Assembly: GCA_022510445.1 (NCBI GenBank)
Contig: JAFLTN010000004.1
Span: forward strand, 1-47,327
Source: Muribaculaceae bacterium
GTDB taxonomy: Bacteria; Bacteroidota; Bacteroidia; Bacteroidales; Muribaculaceae
Direction of reading: 5' to 3'
Length of the DNA stretch: 47,327 nucleotides
A model generated the notes under the pieces. That model saw nothing but the letters and a program-made list of their open reading frames with translations. It did no database searches and had not been told where the DNA came from. A program made the translations under genes and the position numbers. Positions 43,428 through 47,327 of the stretch are shown piece after piece; within the stretch, counting starts at the first letter, position 1, and every line of letters starts with the position of its first letter.

Positions 43428-43475
43428 CAAATTAATTTGAGTGAAAAGCGAAAATAAAAACCAAACACAATACAA

Positions 43476-45137
43476 ATGAAAAAGCATTTATTCTTGATGG
43501 CCGCTCTCGGATTGGGGCTGGCTGCTTGTACGAATGATGTACTGACTCCGGAGGACAATGCTAACATTACCTCTCCCGATCAGGAAAATTCAACCTCAAC
43601 GCTAAAATCAGCGAAACTTAAATCTTTTGACGCTTCACCTGACCGTGTCAAAGTAGAACCCCAGACAAGAGATGCTCAACCCGGTTCTCTTACGCTCATT
43701 GCATCAATTACAAACCCATCCACTCAAGAGGGGATTATCAATGGCTTCCAAAAAGAAGGCGAAGAGGGACGTTATCTTTCAGCAACTTGCGTATATTTTG
43801 ATTCATCAGATGATAAATATTATGTAACATACCATATGCAAGGTAATAACTATTTAACCGATCAAATTGATGAAACTTCCGGTTTTATAGAAACCTTTAC
43901 CCTACAAGAGGATGGTACACCAAATCCCGGTAAAATATATCAAACCGCTGAACCTTCTAAAGTTGATTTTGATTTCAATCATCTTTATTTTGATGTTTTA
44001 AATGACGATTATTTAAGTTATACAGGTGCTGATGCCGGACAGAAAAGAATAGTAGCAGCCGGTCATATTGCAGTTCCCACCTCTACCGGAAAATATGACA
44101 CCCATGCTATGATTTCACAACTTGATCTTGAAAATGAAGAAATTGCATATACGTTAGTTTTAACTGGAGAAAAGCTTTTAAACGAAGAAGGTAAATCTTT
44201 AGGCGACATAGATGCAGGCGACGTTAATTGTGTTTTAAGGAAAAGCAATTATTATTATCTTGCGACCCGTAAAGGAATTGCAGTTTTAAATGCAAAAGAT
44301 GATAATTTATTTACACCGATTAACAATATAGAAACCATAGAAAATGAAAATGGCCAAAAAACAAGCACTGTCATCGAAAATAGCACATATTTTGTAAAGA
44401 CTCCGGGCTCAGCAAAACACTTATCTCATATTTATACTAATTCCCATTTCTCTTTACTTTATTTAACATCTCCAAATCCCTCAACAATAACTGCTGAAAC
44501 AAGTTCTCCGGCTAATATTATAAATTTCAGCATGGATCAAGGAAGTGGCACTTTATGTGGTTCAGACACCAGCGACTCAAATACTGAGGGCCCGGGAATA
44601 TTAAACTCATCAGATATAACTGATCTCACTCTATGGTCGCCGAATGTTAATCAATATACCATTCCTGAAACTAATATCTGTCCTGTGGATGGCAAGAATG
44701 TCTTGTCTCTGGCTGACAACAACAACTTAATTACTGCTTGTCTCGGGAAAAATGGATTATATGTAAATAATAAAGACAATCATAAGGAAGAGGTAATAAA
44801 ATTTAGCGATAAAAAAGACGGAACAGGTTCTCGTCCTGTAAATGGTGTATTTGTTGAAGGCATTGAATATTATGACGGAGGCAGAGCTACTAATGGATTT
44901 ATTTATGTTGCAAACGGTGCTTGCTTAACAATTCTTGATGCCGCAACTTTAGAAAAAGTAGAAGAATTTAGTGCTTTTGATGCTAAGGAAGATAAAAACT
45001 TAGCATCAGCAAACTATGTTCAGGTCGTTAAAACCAATACTTATACAAACCCCGCTTCACCAGACAGAATAATAACTGTCGCTTTTGGACAAGCCGGAGT
45101 CAAAGTATTTAGATTTGTTCCCCCTACATTAAAATAA
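43476..45137 (+). CDS. Lipoprotein paralog B, unknown function, possibly beta-propeller
   Basis: A 553-residue lipoprotein (MKKHLFLMAALGLGLAAC, lipobox Cys about residue 18, followed by Thr-Asn-Asp). It is a paralog of the preceding gene. Both share ATCVYxD...YHMQGNNYxTDQ near residue 110, the block DGKNVL...CLGKNGLYV, and the C-terminal GFIYVANGACLTILDAxTLEKV and FGQAGVKVFRFVPP. Paralog B has extra loops (for example NNIETIENENGQKT and CGSDTSDSNTEGPG). The stretch around 44100-44500 is visibly more AT-rich than the genes before 41437, suggesting relaxed selection or recent arrival. The function is unknown. An outer-membrane or surface role next to the polysaccharide locus is inferred only from position. 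Confidence 0.78.
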   Translation: MKKHLFLMAALGLGLAACTNDVLTPEDNANITSPDQENSTSTLKSAKLKSFDASPDRVKVEPQTRDAQPGSLTLIASITNPSTQEGIINGFQKEGEEGRYLSATCVYFDSSDDKYYVTYHMQGNNYLTDQIDETSGFIETFTLQEDGTPNPGKIYQTAEPSKVDFDFNHLYFDVLNDDYLSYTGADAGQKRIVAAGHIAVPTSTGKYDTHAMISQLDLENEEIAYTLVLTGEKLLNEEGKSLGDIDAGDVNCVLRKSNYYYLATRKGIAVLNAKDDNLFTPINNIETIENENGQKTSTVIENSTYFVKTPGSAKHLSHIYTNSHFSLLYLTSPNPSTITAETSSPANIINFSMDQGSGTLCGSDTSDSNTEGPGILNSSDITDLTLWSPNVNQYTIPETNICPVDGKNVLSLADNNNLITACLGKNGLYVNNKDNHKEEVIKFSDKKDGTGSRPVNGVFVEGIEYYDGGRATNGFIYVANGACLTILDAATLEKVEEFSAFDAKEDKNLASANYVQVVKTNTYTNPASPDRIITVAFGQAGVKVFRFVPPTLK

Positions 45138-45153
45138 AATTCTGCTAAATACT

Positions 45154-45193
45154 ATAAAGAGCCGGCAAGTTCAATGTCGGCTCTTTATTTTTA
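45154..45193 (+). terminator. Rho-independent terminator after lipoprotein B
   Basis: A perfect 11-bp stem, ATAAAGAGCCG (45154-45164) with CGGCTCTTTAT (45178-45188), followed by a T-rich tail (TTTTTATT). It lies 16 bases after the stop. Confidence 0.9.
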
Positions 45194-45216
45194 TTCTGAA
45201 TTTTTAACAGTAAAAA

Positions 45217-45248
45217 ATTGAAATAGGAGCTTATATTTATTATATTTG
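45217..45248 (+). promoter_or_regulatory. Promoter of the nucleotide-sugar dehydrogenase gene (ATTG-N20-TATATTTG)
   Basis: ATTG at 45217-45220, 20 bases, then TATATTTG at 45241-45248, a near-consensus Bacteroidetes promoter. It lies about 28 bases before the ATG at 45277. Confidence 0.72.
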
Positions 45249-45276
45249 CAGTTGGAAAAGTTCGCTTTGGAACAAA

Positions 45277-46575
45277 ATGATAGATAATAAACTAAAAATT
45301 GGCTTCGTAGGACTCGGTTACGCCGGGTTCCCGATGGCGTGTCTTTTCGCGGCTAAATACCCGGTAGTCGGCTTTGACCTGTCAAAAAGACGGGTGGCAG
45401 AACTCAATTCCGGTATCGACCATTGCGGCGATGTCACACGCGAAGAGATTGAATGTATGTTCGTCAACGGAGCCATCATTACATCCAACATATCCGACCT
45501 TCAGGACTGCAACGTGTTCATTGTGGCAGTTCCCACTCCGGTCGACAAAAACAACCGTCCTGACGTTTCATTCATCGCCAACGCAAGCAGAGAAGTAGGC
45601 AGCGTGCTTAAAAAAGGTGATATCGTAATCTACGAATCCACCGTATATCCGGGTGCCACCGAAGAGATCTGCGTTCCCGTTCTCGAAGAAACCTCAGGGC
45701 TGAAATTCAATGAAGACTTCTTTGTAGGATACTCTCCCGAAAGAATAAATCCCGGTGACAAGATTAACACACCCCGCAATGTCGTGAAGGTTACTTCCGG
45801 CTCCACTCCGGAGTCTGCGAAAATCATCAACGACATCTATGCCAACGTCTTGGGTAGGGAGCTCACCTTCCCCGCTTCCTCAATAAAAGTTGCCGAGGCA
45901 TGCAAAGTAGTCGAAAATGCCCAGAGAGATGTCAACATAGCCTTCATCAACGAGGCGGCGAAAGTGCTCAACAGCATGGGGATTGACACCAACGAAGTGG
46001 TGGATGCTATGAACACCAAATGGAATTCCCTTGGATTCCGACCCGGATTCGTAGGCGGCCATTGCATCGGAGTGGATCCTTACTATCTCATCGACCGTGC
46101 AAAAATGCAGGGAGTCGACACTCATCTTATGACATCGGCGAGGAAGATCAACAACTCAATGGCAAAATATGTGGTCGATAAAGTTGTTGAGAAACTCCGT
46201 GAAAGGTTTGGCAAAGATATCCACGAAGCTCGTGTCCTCATCTTAGGTTTCTCATTTAAAGAGAATTGCCCTGACGTAAGGAACAGCAAAATCTACGACG
46301 TATATCGTCTCATGAAACAACACACCAAGAACGTAACTATCTACGATCCGGTTGTTGACAGCGAATTGGTTCGAAATTTGTATCACTTAACAATCAGTAC
46401 TAATCCACGGCAGATATCACGTTACAAGTATGATGCCATCTTGCTGTGCGTTGCCCATCAGGCGTTCAAAAACCTGAATATAAAGCAACTTTGCGCAGAA
46501 AAAGGATTTGTTTACGACATAAAAGGTTTTTATCCTTTAAAATCGTTCAAATCTTTGACAATGGAACGAATATGA
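45277..46575 (+). CDS. UDP-N-acetylhexosamine 6-dehydrogenase, TviB/WbpO type
   Basis: A 432-residue NAD-dependent nucleotide-sugar dehydrogenase. The Rossmann motif is KIGFVGLGYAGFPMA. VPTPVDKNNRPDV, YESTVYPGATEE and YSPERINPGDK follow. The central helix is KVVENAQRDVNIAFINE. The catalytic cysteine lies in GGHCIGVDPYYL. The last form is typical of TviB, WbpO and CapL, which oxidise UDP-GlcNAc or UDP-GalNAc to the uronic acid. UDP-glucose dehydrogenases have a CFPKD motif and WecC has HCIAVDP. It has its own promoter and follows a terminator, so it starts a new unit. It may supply an acidic precursor to the synthase at 40064 or to a surface glycan gene set beyond the window. Confidence 0.9.
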   Translation: MIDNKLKIGFVGLGYAGFPMACLFAAKYPVVGFDLSKRRVAELNSGIDHCGDVTREEIECMFVNGAIITSNISDLQDCNVFIVAVPTPVDKNNRPDVSFIANASREVGSVLKKGDIVIYESTVYPGATEEICVPVLEETSGLKFNEDFFVGYSPERINPGDKINTPRNVVKVTSGSTPESAKIINDIYANVLGRELTFPASSIKVAEACKVVENAQRDVNIAFINEAAKVLNSMGIDTNEVVDAMNTKWNSLGFRPGFVGGHCIGVDPYYLIDRAKMQGVDTHLMTSARKINNSMAKYVVDKVVEKLRERFGKDIHEARVLILGFSFKENCPDVRNSKIYDVYRLMKQHTKNVTIYDPVVDSELVRNLYHLTISTNPRQISRYKYDAILLCVAHQAFKNLNIKQLCAEKGFVYDIKGFYPLKSFKSLTMERI

Positions 46576-46679
46576 GAAATTTAACAAGGAGAAACAAATC
46601 AAAATTTTAGACAAAGGAAATTTAGATGAAAGAGTTAAATAAAAAGATTTCAAACAACTTAAAGAATCATAATATATCT

Positions 46680-47327
46680 ATGAAGTTAAAATTTTTAATG
46701 TTTGGGGGAGTCATCCTTGCGATGACAGCATGTTCGGATGACAATCTCTCCAATGGAGGTGACAACAATCTTCCCTCCGAATCAACTCTGAACACCGCTT
46801 CATACTCAGTCAATGCGGCAAACACATCGCGTGTATTCAATTATGGCAACGATGGAGTCGGCACCAGAGCTCAAGATGAAGAATTTGTAATGCCCGACTA
46901 CCCGGCTGCAAGAGCTGCCGCCGCTCAAGATATCCAGTCAGGTTGGTTTCCTGCTTCTGGAGATTATAAAGTTTCAGGAAACTCAAGCGTCCAAATGAAT
47001 GCATCAGGGGATGTTAATCTTTTCATAGTTGGGGACTTTAACGGAACTTTAGAAATCAATAATGGCAATTTGAATATTTATGTAGCTCCGGGAGTAACAT
47101 ATACCATACCGAGCAGTGGCCAAATTTTAACACGTGCATATAATCTATATGTTTATGGGAATTTAGATGTTCCATCAAATTTTTATATTAAAGATAATCA
47201 ACATGTTTATATTTTAGGAGATTTAGATGTGACCAATTACATTGAAACATCCGGAAATCAATATAGCCTAAATGTAAAAGGAGGAATACATGCCAAGAAA
47301 TTTAATTCTCTTAACTCAAATTTAAAT
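46680..47327 (+). CDS. Lipoprotein with N-terminal lipid signal and repetitive beta strands, 3' partial
   Basis: The ORF is open to the right edge, so the ORF track misses it. The ATG at 46680 starts a clean lipoprotein signal (MKLKFLMFGGVILAMTAC followed by SDD). An in-frame ATG at 46626 would add 18 residues and is less likely. After a ~45-residue linker, short near-repeats appear: VNLFIVGDFNGTLEI, LYVYGNLDVPSNFYI, VYILGDLDVTNYIET, LNVKGGIHAKKF. Each is a hydrophobic strand followed by G-D/N-hydrophobic, a spacing that suggests a beta-solenoid fold. The function is unknown. It lies about 105 bases after the dehydrogenase stop and may be co-transcribed. Confidence 0.75.
   Translation, partial: MKLKFLMFGGVILAMTACSDDNLSNGGDNNLPSESTLNTASYSVNAANTSRVFNYGNDGVGTRAQDEEFVMPDYPAARAAAAQDIQSGWFPASGDYKVSGNSSVQMNASGDVNLFIVGDFNGTLEINNGNLNIYVAPGVTYTIPSSGQILTRAYNLYVYGNLDVPSNFYIKDNQHVYILGDLDVTNYIETSGNQYSLNVKGGIHAKKFNSLNSNLN

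Larger units (their letters stand above)
43154..43475 (+). other. 322-base intergenic region between the lipoprotein paralogs
   Basis: No convincing gene is seen here. It holds a terminator for paralog A (43180-43216), a ~160-base stretch of mixed composition (43217-43380), then AT-rich sequence with a -7 element (TAACTTTG, 43420-43427). ORFs of 68-88 codons on the plus strand (43134, 43150) begin inside the upstream gene and run across the terminator, so I reject them. Confidence 0.7.

Noticed and set aside
45277-46575. UDP-glucose 6-dehydrogenase (ugd) or WecC
   Set aside because: The active-site context is GGHCIGVDPYYL, not the CFPKD of Ugd or the HCIAVDP of WecC; it fits the TviB/WbpO/CapL group.
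1-47327. tRNA, rRNA, CRISPR arrays, insertion sequences, integrase or toxin-antitoxin genes
   Set aside because: I looked for cloverleaf-like or repeat-spacer patterns and transposase or integrase motifs and found none. A covariance-model scan would be needed to exclude small RNAs.

Overview
The window looks like a chromosomal segment of a gut-type Bacteroidales bacterium, possibly Muribaculaceae; the family is an inference. Three things point this way: the gene content (DUF2723, DUF4271-hemD, TolC/RND sets, SusD-era style short lipoprotein signals, a type IX secretion tail), several close matches to the Bacteroidetes promoter (about TTTG, 19-20 bases, then TAnnTTTG), and weak use of Shine-Dalgarno sites. 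Coding density is high. I see no tRNA, rRNA, CRISPR array, insertion sequence or phage gene.

Layout. 1-2962: the end of an Ig-repeat surface protein with a type IX secretion-like tail, translationally coupled to an outer-membrane barrel. 3044-5930: nadK and a CBS/ACT-like protein face away from pdxJ and a lone ExbB/MotA-type channel subunit. 6010-13344: a same-strand run with a very large DUF2723 membrane protein (probable protein O-glycosyltransferase), a polysaccharide deacetylase, an NAD-dependent epimerase, a DUF4271 membrane protein and hemD. 13401-16376: an unusual protein with two receiver domains and a PEP-synthase-type ATP-grasp domain. A strong bidirectional terminator separates it from a convergent acetyl/succinyl-CoA transferase. 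miaB, cdd, nadB, a ctpA-type protease and mfd follow on the plus strand. 26641-29654 (minus): an operon for a phosphorylceramide-type headgroup lipid (small membrane protein, PgpA, GtrA, CDP-alcohol transferase, Aur1-like PAP2), preceded by a very good promoter. 29768-35368 (minus): a tripartite RND efflux operon.

The most interesting part is 35667-41437 (plus). It holds four tightly packed genes: a TolC-like outer-membrane protein, an HlyD-like adaptor ending in a LysM domain, a cysteine-rich TackOD1-like regulator that may carry a degenerate GGDEF fold, and a processive family-2 glycosyltransferase with D, DxD and QxxRW motifs. I read this as a synthase-dependent exopolysaccharide machine that exports through a tripartite TolC/HlyD route, analogous to but different from the cellulose, PNAG and alginate systems. 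Next come two tandem paralogous lipoproteins of unknown function (each with its own promoter and terminator), a TviB/WbpO-type UDP-HexNAc 6-dehydrogenase that could supply acidic sugar precursors, and a third lipoprotein that runs off the right edge. Assigning these last four genes to the polysaccharide system is inference from position.
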